Part shown: positions 15,446 through 25,054 of the stretch, in pieces | How positions within the stretch are numbered: position 1 is the stretch's first letter | How the letters are laid out: every line of letters begins with the position of its first letter | Assembly: GCA_016865035.1 (NCBI GenBank) | Contig: CP018227.1 | Location: 1,086,001-1,150,000 of the forward strand | Length of the DNA: 64,000 nucleotides | Source of the DNA: Kordiimonadales bacterium IMCC3096 | GTDB taxonomy: Bacteria; Pseudomonadota; Alphaproteobacteria; Minwuiales; Minwuiaceae | Reading direction: 5' to 3' | Made by a program: the position numbers and the translations under genes | Notes under the pieces: generated by a model | Databases searched by the model: none | Seen by the model: only the letters and a program-made list of their open reading frames with translations | Told to the model about the DNA's origin: nothing

Positions 15446-18400
15446 TCAGGCGCTCTCGCGCAGGGCGGCGGCTTCGGCGAGGTCGACGGAGACAAGCTGG
15501 CTGACACCGCGCTCCGCCATCGTGACGCCGAACAGCCGGTCCATCCGGGCCATGGTGATCGGGTTGTGGGTGATCACCAGGAACCGGGTGCCACCGCGAC
15601 CGGCGAGATCCTCCAGCAACAGCATCAGCCGTTCCACATTGGCGTCGTCCAGCGGCGCATCGATCTCGTCCAGCACGCAGATCGGGGCAGGATTGGTCAG
15701 GAACACGGCGAACAGCAGCGCCGTGGCGGTCAGAGCCTGTTCGCCACCGGACAACAGGGTCAAGATCTGCATCCGCTTGCCCGGCGGGCTGGCCATGATC
15801 TCCAGACCGGCCTGCAGCGGGTCCTCCGCCTCCGTCAGTGCCAGCCGCGCCTCGCCGCCGCCGAAGACCCGTTTGAACAGCACGGTGAAGTGGCCGTTGA
15901 CGGTCTCGAAGGCTTCCAGCAGGCGCGCCCGCGCCTCGCGGTTGATGGCACTGATCCCCTGACGCAGCCGCTGGATCGCGGCTTCCAGATCGGTGCGTTC
16001 GCTGGTCAGGGTCTCGATCTTCTCCTCGACCTCCTGCGCCTCGATCTCGGCCCGCAGGTTGACCGGCCCCATATTCTCCCGCTCGCGTTTCAGCCGCTCA
16101 TGGCTGCGTTCCGCATCGGAAAGCTGCGGCAGTTCGGCATCCTCTTCCAGTCCGCCAGCCTCCAGCACCTTGCCCGGCGGGCACTCCATGGAGTCCCGGA
16201 TCTCGCGGGTCAGCCGCTGCAGCTCCGCCTGTCCCATCTCGACCGCGCCTTCCTTGCGGACATGGTCTTCCCGCGCGGTCTGAAGCGCCGTCTGGATGGT
16301 ACGCAGTTCCCGGTCGGCCTCGGACAGCAGCCCCTCCGCCTCCGACAGGCGTTTCACGGCTGCGGCGCGCGCGGCCTCCGCCTGCCCGATCCGTTCCACC
16401 AGATCGGCACGCTGCGTGGTGATCGTGTCGGGACGGCGGGCAATGTCCTCCAGCGCCTGCCGTGCAGCGGACTGGCGTTCGCCGAGTTCGGCAACCGCCG
16501 TGCCCGCCTCCGTGGCGCGGTTGGTCCAGTCGGCGGTTTCGCGAGTGATCTCTTCCCGCCGCCGCTGGCGGAAGCGCCGTTCGCGTTCCAGTCGCTCCTG
16601 CGCCTGTCGTGCGGTATCCAGCCCGGTGCGCGCCGTCTCCACGGCCTGCCGCGCCGTCGCCTGCGCCTGTTCCGCGCTGTCGGTCTGGGGCAGCGTCGCG
16701 AACTCGCGCGTCAGTCCCTCGACAGCCTCCGCCGCCGCTGCACCATCGCGGCGCAGACTCTCCAGTGCCGCCGCGAGCCGTTCCCGCTTCTGCCGCTCGC
16801 CATCTGCCTGGCGACGCATGGCGGACAGGGCCTGACCCGCCTTCGCGATCTGCTGTTCAGCCTCCGCGCGGCGTGCCCGGCTGGACCGTTCCGCCCCGAT
16901 CACACGGGCCACGGACTCCCGCGCCTTCGCGACCGCCTGTTCCAGTTCCTGCATCTGCCTGCGGGCCGGTTCAACCTGGCCCTGCACGGTCTTCAGCCGG
17001 TTCTGCTGTTCCAGCCGGATCGCGCCCGCCGCATGCTTGCCCGCGCGACGGACGAAGCCGTCCCAGCGCCAGAAATCGCCCTTGCGCGACACCAGCCGCT
17101 GTCCGGGTTTCAGCGTGGCGGCGACCCGGTCCCCGGTGTCGCGATCCGCCACGACGCCCACGGCATTCAGCCGTCGCGCCAGCGCGGCGGGACCCGTGAC
17201 ATGGGCCGAAAGCGGCTCCACGCCATCGGGAAGGGCCCCGGCGAGGTCCGCCGGTTCGACGGTCAGCCAGTGTGCGGGTGCATCGGTTTCAAGCGCCGCC
17301 TGGGCACCATCCCCCAGCGCGGCAGCGAACGCGGTCTCGAACCCCGGCGTCACCTGCACCTGATCGAGCACCGGCCTGTGCGTCGTCCTTGCATCACGCG
17401 CCAGCAGCCGCGTCAGCGTGTTCAGCTCTGTCTCCAGGGCGGAGAGCGTCGACTTCGCGCCGCGTTCCGCCTCGATCGCGGCCGTCAGTTCCTCCTCCGC
17501 CGTCGCCCGCGCCTGTTCCGCCTTCGCGATCTCGTCGGCGATGCCTTCGATCACCTGTCGCGCCGCTGCCTCCTGCGCCTCGGCGGCGGCAATGCGGTCG
17601 GCCAGCCCCTGGTCGCCGGTCCGGGTCATGTCCTGTTCGGCAGCCCGCGTCCGGCGCTGCAACTCGTCCCGCCGGGTGGTTTCCTCCGAGACCCGGCGGC
17701 TGAGCGCCTGACGACGGGCGCGCAGGTCGGCCAACTGTTCGGTCGCGGCGGACAGCGCAGCCTCGGCCTCCGCCAGCACCGACTTGCGGGCGGCCACATC
17801 CTGCTCGGCAGCCTGTTTCAGATCATCCTGACCGGCAGACGCCTCGTCCAGCCTGGCGGTCTCGCCGGCCAGTGCCTGGACCCGTTCCGCGGCCTCCGCC
17901 TGGCGACGTGTTTCACGTTCCAGATCGCGGTCGAACTGGACCAGCCGTTCCTTCAGCTCCGTGATCGTCTGCCGGACCCGTGCCTCTTCCTGATCCAGCG
18001 ATTCACGGGCCACCAGCAGCCGCTGCAGGGCTGCCGCCGCTTCCGCCTCCGCCTTGCGCAGCGGCTCGATGCGGGCCATGGCATCGGCCTGCAGGGTGCT
18101 TGCCGCCGCCGCCGCGCGGGTGGCTTCCGTCACCGCGGCCTCGGCCTCGTCCTTCACGTTGCGGGCGCGGTTCAGTGCCTCCAGCGCCGCCGAGTAGCGC
18201 AGATGGTGGATGATCGCCTCCGTGCGACGGATCTGGTCCGACAGGTTGCGGTAGCGGCTGGCCTGCCGCGCCTGCCGTTTCAGCGCCGCAAGCTGCGTGT
18301 CGAGCTGTCCGGTCACATCGTCCAGCCGTTCCAGGTTGGTTTCCGCCCCGCGCAGGCGCAATTCGGCCTCATGGCGGCGCGAATGCAGGCCGGTGATTCC

Positions 18401-18907
18401 AGCCGCTTCCTCCAGCAGCAGGCGACGCTCCGACGGTTTCGCGCCGATCAGGGCACCGACGCGCCCCTGGCTGACGATGGCGGTGGAGCGGGCACCGGTC
18501 GCCAGATCAGCGAACAGCAACTGCACGTCCCGTGCCCGCACATGGCCGCCGTTCAGCTTGTAGTCGGAGCCGGATTCACGGGTGATCTTGCGGCTGACCG
18601 TGATCTCCGGCGCCTCGCTGTAGGCGGCGGGAACCGGGCTTCCGGCCGGGTTCTCAAGCGTCAGCTGAACTTCGGCATGATTGCGGGCAGGCCGGGTGGC
18701 GGAACCGGCGAAGATGACGTCATCCATCTCCCCGCCGCGCATGTTCTTGGGCGAGGTCTCACCCATCACCCAGCGCAGCGCCTCGACCAGGTTCGACTTG
18801 CCGCAGCCGTTCGGTCCCACCACCCCGGTCATGCCGGGGGCGATGGTCAGTTCCGTCGGTTCGACGAAGGACTTGAAACCGGTCAGCCGAAGCTTGTTGA
18901 ACTGCAC
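15446..18907 (-). CDS. smc: Chromosome segregation ATPase SMC
   Basis: 1153 residues, full length for bacterial Smc. The N-terminal head has FKSFV and Walker A GPNGCGKS. Long coiled-coil arms rich in Ala/Glu/Arg/Gln flank a hinge at about residues 500-620 (TPGFETAFAAALGDGAQAAL). The C-terminal head carries the ABC signature LLSGGEQAL and Walker B ICVLDEIDAPLDD. It condenses and aligns sister origins with ScpA/ScpB. Start is GTG at 18907. The order smc - DsbA-like - dciA - mutY is typical of alphaproteobacteria. The complementary strand is open for more than 1,300 codons, which is a composition artefact. Confidence 0.97.
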   Translation of the reverse strand: MQFNKLRLTGFKSFVEPTELTIAPGMTGVVGPNGCGKSNLVEALRWVMGETSPKNMRGGEMDDVIFAGSATRPARNHAEVQLTLENPAGSPVPAAYSEAPEITVSRKITRESGSDYKLNGGHVRARDVQLLFADLATGARSTAIVSQGRVGALIGAKPSERRLLLEEAAGITGLHSRRHEAELRLRGAETNLERLDDVTGQLDTQLAALKRQARQASRYRNLSDQIRRTEAIIHHLRYSAALEALNRARNVKDEAEAAVTEATRAAAAASTLQADAMARIEPLRKAEAEAAAALQRLLVARESLDQEEARVRQTITELKERLVQFDRDLERETRRQAEAAERVQALAGETARLDEASAGQDDLKQAAEQDVAARKSVLAEAEAALSAATEQLADLRARRQALSRRVSEETTRRDELQRRTRAAEQDMTRTGDQGLADRIAAAEAQEAAARQVIEGIADEIAKAEQARATAEEELTAAIEAERGAKSTLSALETELNTLTRLLARDARTTHRPVLDQVQVTPGFETAFAAALGDGAQAALETDAPAHWLTVEPADLAGALPDGVEPLSAHVTGPAALARRLNAVGVVADRDTGDRVAATLKPGQRLVSRKGDFWRWDGFVRRAGKHAAGAIRLEQQNRLKTVQGQVEPARRQMQELEQAVAKARESVARVIGAERSSRARRAEAEQQIAKAGQALSAMRRQADGERQKRERLAAALESLRRDGAAAAEAVEGLTREFATLPQTDSAEQAQATARQAVETARTGLDTARQAQERLERERRFRQRRREEITRETADWTNRATEAGTAVAELGERQSAARQALEDIARRPDTITTQRADLVERIGQAEAARAAAVKRLSEAEGLLSEADRELRTIQTALQTAREDHVRKEGAVEMGQAELQRLTREIRDSMECPPGKVLEAGGLEEDAELPQLSDAERSHERLKRERENMGPVNLRAEIEAQEVEEKIETLTSERTDLEAAIQRLRQGISAINREARARLLEAFETVNGHFTVLFKRVFGGGEARLALTEAEDPLQAGLEIMASPPGKRMQILTLLSGGEQALTATALLFAVFLTNPAPICVLDEIDAPLDDANVERLMLLLEDLAGRGGTRFLVITHNPITMARMDRLFGVTMAERGVSQLVSVDLAEAAALRESA

Positions 18908-18934
18908 TGGTGCCGCGCCACCCCTGTCCTGGCC

Positions 18935-19585
18935 CTAGAGGGCGCTCTCGATCCGGTCCGACAGCGCCTCGAAATCCAGGCCCCCTTCGAACTTCTCGCC
19001 ATTGACATAGACACTGGGCGTGCCGCTCACCTTCATGCGCTGGTGACCGTCCAGCCGCGTGGCCAGCAGCATGTCCACCAGCGACTCATCAGCCATGCAG
19101 GCGTCGAACGCCTCCGACGAAACCCCACCGAGCAAGCCGATCTGGCGCAGGGCTGCGGCCGGGTCGCTGGCGCTGGTCCAGTTCGGCTGCTGCTGGAAGA
19201 GCTGATCGATGAAACCGAAGAACTTCTGCTCCCCGCCACAACGCGCCAGCATCGAGGCCTGCAGCGCATAGCGGTCCAGGGGAAATTCACGGAACACGAA
19301 GCGGACCTTGCCCGTTTCGATGAATTCCTTCTTCAGCTTCGGATAGATCTCCTCGTGAAACCGGCGGCAATGCGGGCAGGTCATGGAGGCATATTCGATC
19401 ACCTCCACCGGTGCCTCGGGGTCGCCCAGAACCATGTCACCCTTGGCATAGTCCGCTGCCCGCGCGACGCCAGGGACCAGAAGGCCACTCATGGCCAGCC
19501 CGGTCGCGATGCCCCCGCTCACCAGCACGCTGCGGCGCGAAACATTCCGGTCACGGCCCGTGTCTTGAATCTTGTTTAGTGTCAT
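18935..19585 (-). CDS. Tat-exported DsbA-family thiol oxidoreductase
   Basis: 216 residues. The N-terminus has a twin-arginine motif (SRRSVL) before a hydrophobic stretch and an AXA site (GVARAAD), so export as a folded protein by Tat is likely. The mature part is a DsbA/thioredoxin fold with the active site CPHC after YASMT, the cis-Pro loop VSGTPSVYVNG, and two further Cys (ARCGG, DACMA). It would form or shuffle disulfides in the periplasm. It lies 27 bases upstream of smc on the same strand. Confidence 0.9.
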   Translation of the reverse strand: MTLNKIQDTGRDRNVSRRSVLVSGGIATGLAMSGLLVPGVARAADYAKGDMVLGDPEAPVEVIEYASMTCPHCRRFHEEIYPKLKKEFIETGKVRFVFREFPLDRYALQASMLARCGGEQKFFGFIDQLFQQQPNWTSASDPAAALRQIGLLGGVSSEAFDACMADESLVDMLLATRLDGHQRMKVSGTPSVYVNGEKFEGGLDFEALSDRIESAL

Positions 19586-19724
19586 TGCCTGTTCTTACCC
19601 ACTACATGTTGTGAAATCATACTGCCGCCCGCACACAGCCTCAATCCGAAAAAGACGGAGACTGCCAACCCGACAGCTTGGTGCAGAATAGGGCCAGATC
19701 ATGACGATTTGTGATCGGAGTCAG

Positions 19725-20297
19725 TCACTTCCCGGTGTCTTCACCCGCGCCGAAGATCGCCGCCCCCAGCCGGTGCAGGGCCTTGCGGGTTTCCGGGTCC
19801 GTGATTCCGGCGGTCACGCGATCCAGTTCCACACGCTCCGATTCGGTCAGGGGACGCAGGTTGCGCGCCGGTTTCTGCTGCCTTGGCTGGATCGCGACCT
19901 GGCGCAGGCGGATCCCGGTCACCGCCCGCCAGCCGAAGAAACGGTTCACCCGCTCGATCAGCAGCGGCTCCAGATGCTGGATCTCCGTGGCCCAGCCCGG
20001 CGCGACACTGAGGTGCAGCAACGCGCCGTCAGCGGCGGCGGCGCGTTCCTGCCCCTCCACCACGCGGGGCCAGTTCAGCCGCTCCGGCCGGCACTGGTCG
20101 GCCAGCGCGGCACCGACGATCTCCGGCCAGCGCAGCACGATGTCGGTCTGCGCGAAGCCACGTTTGCGGAAGGTCGGCGACAGGATAGCGGCCACATCCT
20201 CGCCCGCCCGGCGGAAGCCGCCCTTGCCTCGGCGTGGTCCACTGCCTAATGCTGCTGCCGTGCTGTCGGTGCCCGCCGCCGGTCGCTTCGCTGTCAC
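19725..20297 (-). CDS. dciA: DciA-like replicative helicase loader (DUF721)
   Basis: About 190 residues from the GTG at 20297, which follows GGGAGGGG closely. A longer frame from 20327 would overlap the mutY start and is less likely. The DUF721 core includes DIVLRWPEIVGAALADQ and LHLSVAPGWATEIQHL, followed by IERVNRFFG. Family members (DciA) load the DnaB helicase in bacteria lacking DnaC. The gene is divergent from mutY with about 17 bases between the starts, so the two promoters must overlap the opposing coding sequences. Confidence 0.82.
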   Translation of the reverse strand: MTAKRPAAGTDSTAAALGSGPRRGKGGFRRAGEDVAAILSPTFRKRGFAQTDIVLRWPEIVGAALADQCRPERLNWPRVVEGQERAAAADGALLHLSVAPGWATEIQHLEPLLIERVNRFFGWRAVTGIRLRQVAIQPRQQKPARNLRPLTESERVELDRVTAGITDPETRKALHRLGAAIFGAGEDTGK

Positions 20298-20314
20298 CTG
20301 CCCCTCCCGGAGCC

Positions 20315-21391
20315 ATGCCTGATACACGTCGCATCATAGCCGACCTGCTGGCCCACTACGACAGCCACCGTCGCCACCTGCCCTGGCGCGCCGATCCTGG
20401 CGTGCGACCGGACCCGTACCACGTCTGGCTGAGCGAGATCATGCTGCAGCAGACCACCGTGCAGACCGTGATCCGGTATTTCGAGCATTTCCTGAGCCGC
20501 TGGCCCACCGTCGCCGATCTGGCCAATGCCGATCAGGACGCGGTGATGCATGCCTGGCAGGGCCTGGGCTACTACAGCCGGGCGCGCAACCTGCTGAAAT
20601 GCGCCCGGGCCGTGGTGCAGGATCATGCCGGGTGGTTCCCGGAGACGGAGGCCGGACTGCTCGGCCTGCCCGGTATCGGCCCCTATACCGCCGCCGCCAT
20701 CGCCGCCATTGCCTTCGATCAGCCGACCATGCCGGTGGATGGCAATATCGAGCGGGTGAGCGCGCGCCTGTTCGCGGTGGAAGAGGCCATGCCGGGTGTG
20801 AAACCGGAACTGAAGCGTCTCGCCGCGAGACTGATCGCCCCGACACGCCCCGGCGACATGGCGCAGGCACTGATGGATCTCGGGGCCACGATCTGCACAC
20901 CGCGCAGCCCGGCCTGCGGGCGCTGCCCCATCGCCGGCGAATGTGTCGCGCGGGAGCGCGGCATTGCCGCGGACCTGCCGCGCAAGGCACCGAAGAAGGC
21001 AAAGCCGACGCGGCACGCCGTCTTCTTCTGGCTGACGCGGGCCGACGACGGTGCCGTGCTGTTTCAGCGTCGCCCCGACAAGGGACTGCTGGGCGGCATG
21101 ATGATGCCGCCATCGACCGAATGGCGCGACGGCGAGGCATGGGAAGCCCGTGCCGCACGGGAACAGGCCCCGGTGACCGCGGACTGGACACCGCTCAACG
21201 GCGGTGCGCGCCATACCTTCACGCATTTCCATTTCGAGATGCAGGTCTGGGTCGGATCCGTGCGCAACGGCCACGGCTTCGACAGTGCGGACGACATCTG
21301 GTGTCCGCCGGACCAGCTCGACCGGCTGGCCCTGCCCACGGTCGCCAAGAAGGTCTGCCACCATGCCCTGTCGGGAGGCACACTTGTCTGA
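20315..21391 (+). CDS. mutY: A/G-specific adenine glycosylase MutY
   Basis: 358 residues from the ATG at 20315. The helix-hairpin-helix glycosylase domain contains SEIMLQQT (catalytic Glu), LLGLPGIGPYTAAAIAAIAF (HhH) and PVDGNIERV (catalytic Asp). The [4Fe-4S] loop is C-x6-C-x2-C-x5-C in CTPRSPACGRCPIAGEC. The C-terminal NUDIX-like domain (FFWLTRADDGAVLFQRRP) recognises 8-oxoguanine. It removes adenine mispaired with 8-oxoG. The stop overlaps the TTG start of the next gene by eight bases. Confidence 0.96.
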   Translation: MPDTRRIIADLLAHYDSHRRHLPWRADPGVRPDPYHVWLSEIMLQQTTVQTVIRYFEHFLSRWPTVADLANADQDAVMHAWQGLGYYSRARNLLKCARAVVQDHAGWFPETEAGLLGLPGIGPYTAAAIAAIAFDQPTMPVDGNIERVSARLFAVEEAMPGVKPELKRLAARLIAPTRPGDMAQALMDLGATICTPRSPACGRCPIAGECVARERGIAADLPRKAPKKAKPTRHAVFFWLTRADDGAVLFQRRPDKGLLGGMMMPPSTEWRDGEAWEARAAREQAPVTADWTPLNGGARHTFTHFHFEMQVWVGSVRNGHGFDSADDIWCPPDQLDRLALPTVAKKVCHHALSGGTLV

Positions 21392-21920
21392 GCGGTTTCA
21401 CGACGATGACCTCTGGGTCTTCGGCTATGGCAGCCTGATGTGGCGGCCCGGCTTCGACCATCTGGACCGGCAGCGGGCGCTGCTGCGGGGACGGCACCGC
21501 CGTCTCTGTGTCTGGTCGTGGCACCATCGCGGCAGTCAGGCCAGTCCGGGCCTCGTGATGGGGCTGGACCGGGGCGGGGCCTGCGTTGGCATCGCCTATC
21601 GGGTCGCCGCCGCGCAGGCCCGGGAAGTCCGCGACTATCTGGATGCGCGGGAACGGGTGACACCGGTCTACCTCGCCACGGACGTGAAGCTGAGACTGGC
21701 CGACGGTCGTCCGGTGACCGCCCTGACCTACACGGTGGACCGTGCCAATCCGCAATACGCCGGGCGGCTGGATCTGGAGACGGCGGTAACGACGGTACGC
21801 GGCGCGGTCGGCCACAGCGGCCGCAATCCCGACTACGTGCGCGAGACGGCGGCGCATCTGAGGGAAATCGGTGTATACGACCCCTTCATGCAGGCGGTCG
21901 ATGCGGCCCTGCACAGTTGA
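21384..21920 (+). CDS. ChaC-like gamma-glutamylcyclotransferase
   Basis: About 178 residues starting at TTG 21384, five bases after GGGAGG. An ATG at 21363 in the same frame lies before that site and is less likely. The glutamyl-binding loop is WVFGYGSLMWRPGF and the catalytic Glu is in LDARERVTPVYL, with a late YVRETAAHLREIGVYD helix. The family cleaves gamma-glutamyl peptides, mainly glutathione, to 5-oxoproline and the remaining peptide in the cytoplasm. It overlaps the end of mutY, so it is co-translated with it, as in several relatives. Confidence 0.9.
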   Translation: MSERFHDDDLWVFGYGSLMWRPGFDHLDRQRALLRGRHRRLCVWSWHHRGSQASPGLVMGLDRGGACVGIAYRVAAAQAREVRDYLDARERVTPVYLATDVKLRLADGRPVTALTYTVDRANPQYAGRLDLETAVTTVRGAVGHSGRNPDYVRETAAHLREIGVYDPFMQAVDAALHS

Positions 21921-21929
21921 GGACCGGAC

Positions 21930-22841
21930 ATGCTCGCCCTGTGGATACCCGTCACCATTGCCGCCGCCTTCCTGCAGAACCTCCGCTCCGCGCTGCAGAA
22001 GGCGATCAAGGGCAGGCTGTCCACGGCGGGTGCCGCCTATTCGCGCTTCATCTACGCCCTGCCCCTGGCGCTCCTTTATGTATGGGGCCTGCATGACATC
22101 GGCGGTTTCGACCTGCCGCAGCCGAACGGGCTGTTCCTGCTCTATTGCGCGCTGGGCGGGCTGGCGCAGATCCTGTTCACGGTGACGCTGCTCTGGATGT
22201 TCTCCTTCCGCAGCTTTGCCGTCGGCACGACCTTCTCGAAGCTGGAGGTGGTGCTGATCGCCATTCTTGGCGCGATCCTGCTGGGGGACACGGTGGGGCC
22301 GCTGGCAGCCGTCGCGATCGGCGTCGGCGCGGCAGGCACGGTGCTGCTGTCGCTGACCGAGACCCGGCTGACTCTCGGTGGTCTCTGGCGCGGCATGGGG
22401 GAGAAGGCAACGCTGATCGGGCTGTTGAGCGCCATGCTGCTGGGCGCGTCCGTCGTCTTCTATCGCGGTGCCGCCCTGGCGCTGGACGGGCCGGAGTTCA
22501 TCATGGCCGCCGCCTATGCCCTGGCCATCTCGCTGGCGATGCAGACGGTGATGATGGGCGCATGGTTCCTGGTCTTCGACCGTCCCGAACTGGGCCGGGT
22601 GCTGAAGGAATGGCGGCGCGCGGCCCCCGTCGGGCTGGTCGGCATGGCCTGTTCGGTCTGCTGGTTCACCGCCTTCACCCTGCAGAACGCCGCCTATGTG
22701 CGCGCGCTGGGCCAGGTGGAACTGGTCTTCACCTTCATCGCCGGGGCGTTCTGGTTCCGCGAGAAGGTGCAGAAGATCGAGGTCGCGGGCATCCTGCTCA
22801 TCGTCTGCGCAATCCTGCTGATCCTGCTGGCAGAGAGCTGA
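21930..22841 (+). CDS. EamA/DMT-family transporter
   Basis: 303 residues with about ten hydrophobic segments arranged as two EamA halves. The start of each half and GILLIVCAILLILLAES at the C-terminus fit the drug/metabolite transporter superfamily. Conserved inner-segment features are FSKLEVVLIAILGAI and LGQVELVFTFIAGAF. Substrate cannot be read from the sequence; relatives export amino acids or small metabolites. It follows the cyclotransferase by nine bases. Confidence 0.88.
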   Translation: MLALWIPVTIAAAFLQNLRSALQKAIKGRLSTAGAAYSRFIYALPLALLYVWGLHDIGGFDLPQPNGLFLLYCALGGLAQILFTVTLLWMFSFRSFAVGTTFSKLEVVLIAILGAILLGDTVGPLAAVAIGVGAAGTVLLSLTETRLTLGGLWRGMGEKATLIGLLSAMLLGASVVFYRGAALALDGPEFIMAAAYALAISLAMQTVMMGAWFLVFDRPELGRVLKEWRRAAPVGLVGMACSVCWFTAFTLQNAAYVRALGQVELVFTFIAGAFWFREKVQKIEVAGILLIVCAILLILLAES

Positions 22842-22948
22842 GAGGTTTGGATGGAACAGGCAGCAAGAGACACCCCCTCATCCCGTGACAAGCTGCCTGC
22901 CGCCGCGTTATGTAGTCACCGCCATTCAACGATCCCGGAGCAAGGGTC

Positions 22949-24121
22949 ATGATCCCGAACCAGTTCCCCAGCCTGAACTTCCACCTCGGCGAGACGGCGG
23001 ACATGATCCGCGACACGGTTTCCGGCTTTTCCGCCGACCGGATCGCGCCGCGCGCCGCCGACATCGACCGTGACAACGAATTCCCCCGCGACCTCTGGCC
23101 GGAGATGGGCGAGCTTGGCCTGCTGGGCATGACGGTGGAGGAGGAATACGGCGGCAGTGGTCTGGGATACCTGGAACATGTGATCGCCATGGAGGAGATC
23201 AGTCGCGCCTCCGGCTCGGTCGGCCTGTCCTATGGCGCGCATTCCAATCTCTGCGTCAACCAGATCCGCCTGAACGGCACGGAGGCCCAGCGGCAGAAGT
23301 ACCTGCCCAAGCTGGTCTCCGGCGAGCATCTGGGCGCGCTTGCCATGTCGGAGCCCGGTGCGGGATCGGATGTGGTCAGCCTGAAGCTCAGGGCGGAGAA
23401 GAAGGGCGACCGTTACGTCCTGAACGGCAACAAGTTCTGGATCACCAACGGCCCGACCGCCGACACGCTGGTGGTCTACGGCAAGACCGATCCGGATGCC
23501 GGTCCGCGCGGCATCACCGCCTTCATCATCGAGAAGGGGATGAAGGGATTCTCCACGGCGCAGAAGCTCGACAAGCTGGGCATGCGCGGTTCCGACACCG
23601 GGGAGCTGGTGTTCGAGGACTGCGAGGTGCCGGAGGAGAATATCCTCGGCGGGCTGGGTCAGGGCGCACGGGTGCTGATGTCCGGTCTGGACTATGAACG
23701 CGCCGTGCTGGCGGGCGGACCGCTGGGCATCATGCAGGCCTGCATGGATGTGGTGATGCCCTATGTGCACGACCGCAAGCAGTTCGGCACCCCCATCGGC
23801 GAGTTCCAGCTGATGCAGGGCAAGATCGCCGACATGTACACCACCATGAACGCCTGCCGCGCCTACGTCTATTCGGTGGCCGGGGCCTGCGACCGGGGGG
23901 AGGTCACGCGCTATGACGCCGCCGGCTGCATTCTCTACGCGGCGGAGAAGGCGACCTGGATGGCGCTGGAGGCGATCCAGGCGCTGGGTGGCAATGGCTA
24001 CATCAACGAATATCCCACCGGGCGCTTCCTGCGCGACGCCAAGCTCTACGAGATCGGTGCCGGGACCTCGGAAATCCGGCGGATGCTGATTGGCCGCGAA
24101 CTGTTCCAGAAGAGCGCCTGA
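22949..24121 (+). CDS. ivd: Isovaleryl-CoA dehydrogenase
   Basis: 390 residues with the acyl-CoA dehydrogenase layout. The catalytic base is in the internal position used by isovaleryl-CoA and long-chain dehydrogenases: Glu in [15 protein letters not shown]. The usual C-terminal position has no Glu ([10 protein letters not shown]), as expected. Other signatures are [11 protein letters not shown] and [10 protein letters not shown]. It oxidises isovaleryl-CoA in leucine breakdown and passes electrons to ETF. The usual neighbours (methylcrotonyl-CoA carboxylase) are not here. It lies three bases from the next gene. Confidence 0.93.
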   Translation: MIPNQFPSLNFHLGETADMIRDTVSGFSADRIAPRAADIDRDNEFPRDLWPEMGELGLLGMTVEEEYGGSGLGYLEHVIAMEEISRASGSVGLSYGAHSNLCVNQIRLNGTEAQRQKYLPKLVSGEHLGALAMSEPGAGSDVVSLKLRAEKKGDRYVLNGNKFWITNGPTADTLVVYGKTDPDAGPRGITAFIIEKGMKGFSTAQKLDKLGMRGSDTGELVFEDCEVPEENILGGLGQGARVLMSGLDYERAVLAGGPLGIMQACMDVVMPYVHDRKQFGTPIGEFQLMQGKIADMYTTMNACRAYVYSVAGACDRGEVTRYDAAGCILYAAEKATWMALEAIQALGGNGYINEYPTGRFLRDAKLYEIGAGTSEIRRMLIGRELFQKSA

Positions 24122-24124
24122 GCC

Positions 24125-25042
24125 ATGCGGATCGCGGTGATGGGGGCCGGTGCGCTGGGCTGCTACTACGGTGCCCGGCTGCAGCGCATGGGTGCCGATG
24201 TGACCTATATCGCGCGGGAGCGCACGGTCGGTGCGCTGCAACAGAACGGCCTGACCGTGGACATGATGGAGGAGACGCTGCATCTGCCCGATGTCAGCGC
24301 CACCACGGATCCGTCAGCGGTCGGTCCGGTGGATGTCATCATCTTCGCCACCAAGCTCTACGACGTCGACGACGCGGCCCGGGCCATGGCCCCGCTGATC
24401 GGGCCGGAAACACATGTGCTGTCGCTGCAGAACGGGGTCTATACGGAGGAACTGCTGGCCGAACTCTACGGCGCGGACCACGTCTGGGGCGCGCAGTCGC
24501 TGCTGCCGGCGCAGGTCGTGGCACCGGGCCATGTCCGCCAGATCGCCAGCATCGACCGGCTGGAGTTCGGGCGGCTGGACAATGTGCAGGATGCCGCCAT
24601 CACCGGCTTCCGCGACCGGCTGGAAGAGGCGGGAGTCTGGGCGCTGCTGGCCGAGAACACGCTGGAGTGCCTGTGGCGCAAGTTCGTCATGGTCGGGTCC
24701 TACGCCGCCGTCAGCACCCTGGTGCGCGCCCGTCTGGGCAAGGTCAGGTCCTGCCCGGAAAGCTGGCAGCTCTATCGCGAACTGATGCAGGAAGCCTTCG
24801 CCGTCGGCCAGGCCAAGGGCGCCGGCATGTCGGAGGGGCTGGTGGACCAGCACTGGGCCGACGGCCTGAAACGCGACCCGGAGGTGGAGACCTCCATGCA
24901 GTTCGACCGCGAACGCGGCGCGCGCCTGGAACTCGACTGGTTCTCCGGCTACATCGTCCGCGAGGGCGAGCGGCTGGGCATCCCGACCCCCTGCCATCGC
25001 GTCGCCTGGATGGCCCTGAAACCCTGGGCCGAGGGTAGCTGA
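24125..25042 (+). CDS. 2-dehydropantoate 2-reductase family protein
   Basis: 305 residues of the ApbA/PanE family: the N-terminal Rossmann motif GAGALGCYYGARL, the NADPH-binding arm ARERTVGAL, and the C-terminal helical domain with the catalytic Lys in LWRKFVMV. It would reduce ketopantoate to pantoate for CoA synthesis, but the family includes paralogues acting on other 2-keto acids. Placement directly after isovaleryl-CoA dehydrogenase (three bases) is not the usual panE setting, so a role in branched-chain keto acid metabolism is possible. Confidence 0.82.
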   Translation: MRIAVMGAGALGCYYGARLQRMGADVTYIARERTVGALQQNGLTVDMMEETLHLPDVSATTDPSAVGPVDVIIFATKLYDVDDAARAMAPLIGPETHVLSLQNGVYTEELLAELYGADHVWGAQSLLPAQVVAPGHVRQIASIDRLEFGRLDNVQDAAITGFRDRLEEAGVWALLAENTLECLWRKFVMVGSYAAVSTLVRARLGKVRSCPESWQLYRELMQEAFAVGQAKGAGMSEGLVDQHWADGLKRDPEVETSMQFDRERGARLELDWFSGYIVREGERLGIPTPCHRVAWMALKPWAEGS

Positions 25043-25054
25043 GGCCCGGCTATC

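Noticed and set aside
15401-19579. An open frame of nearly 1,400 codons on the plus strand, opposite smc and the DsbA-like gene
   Set aside because: The translation has no recognisable domain and is rich in Arg/Gln/Gly/Leu/His from reverse-complemented codons, while the minus strand encodes clear Smc and DsbA proteins. It is a high-GC antisense artefact.
19586-19724. Possible small RNA between the DsbA-like gene and dciA
   Set aside because: A 139-base gap with no promoter-terminator pair or strong fold that I could identify.
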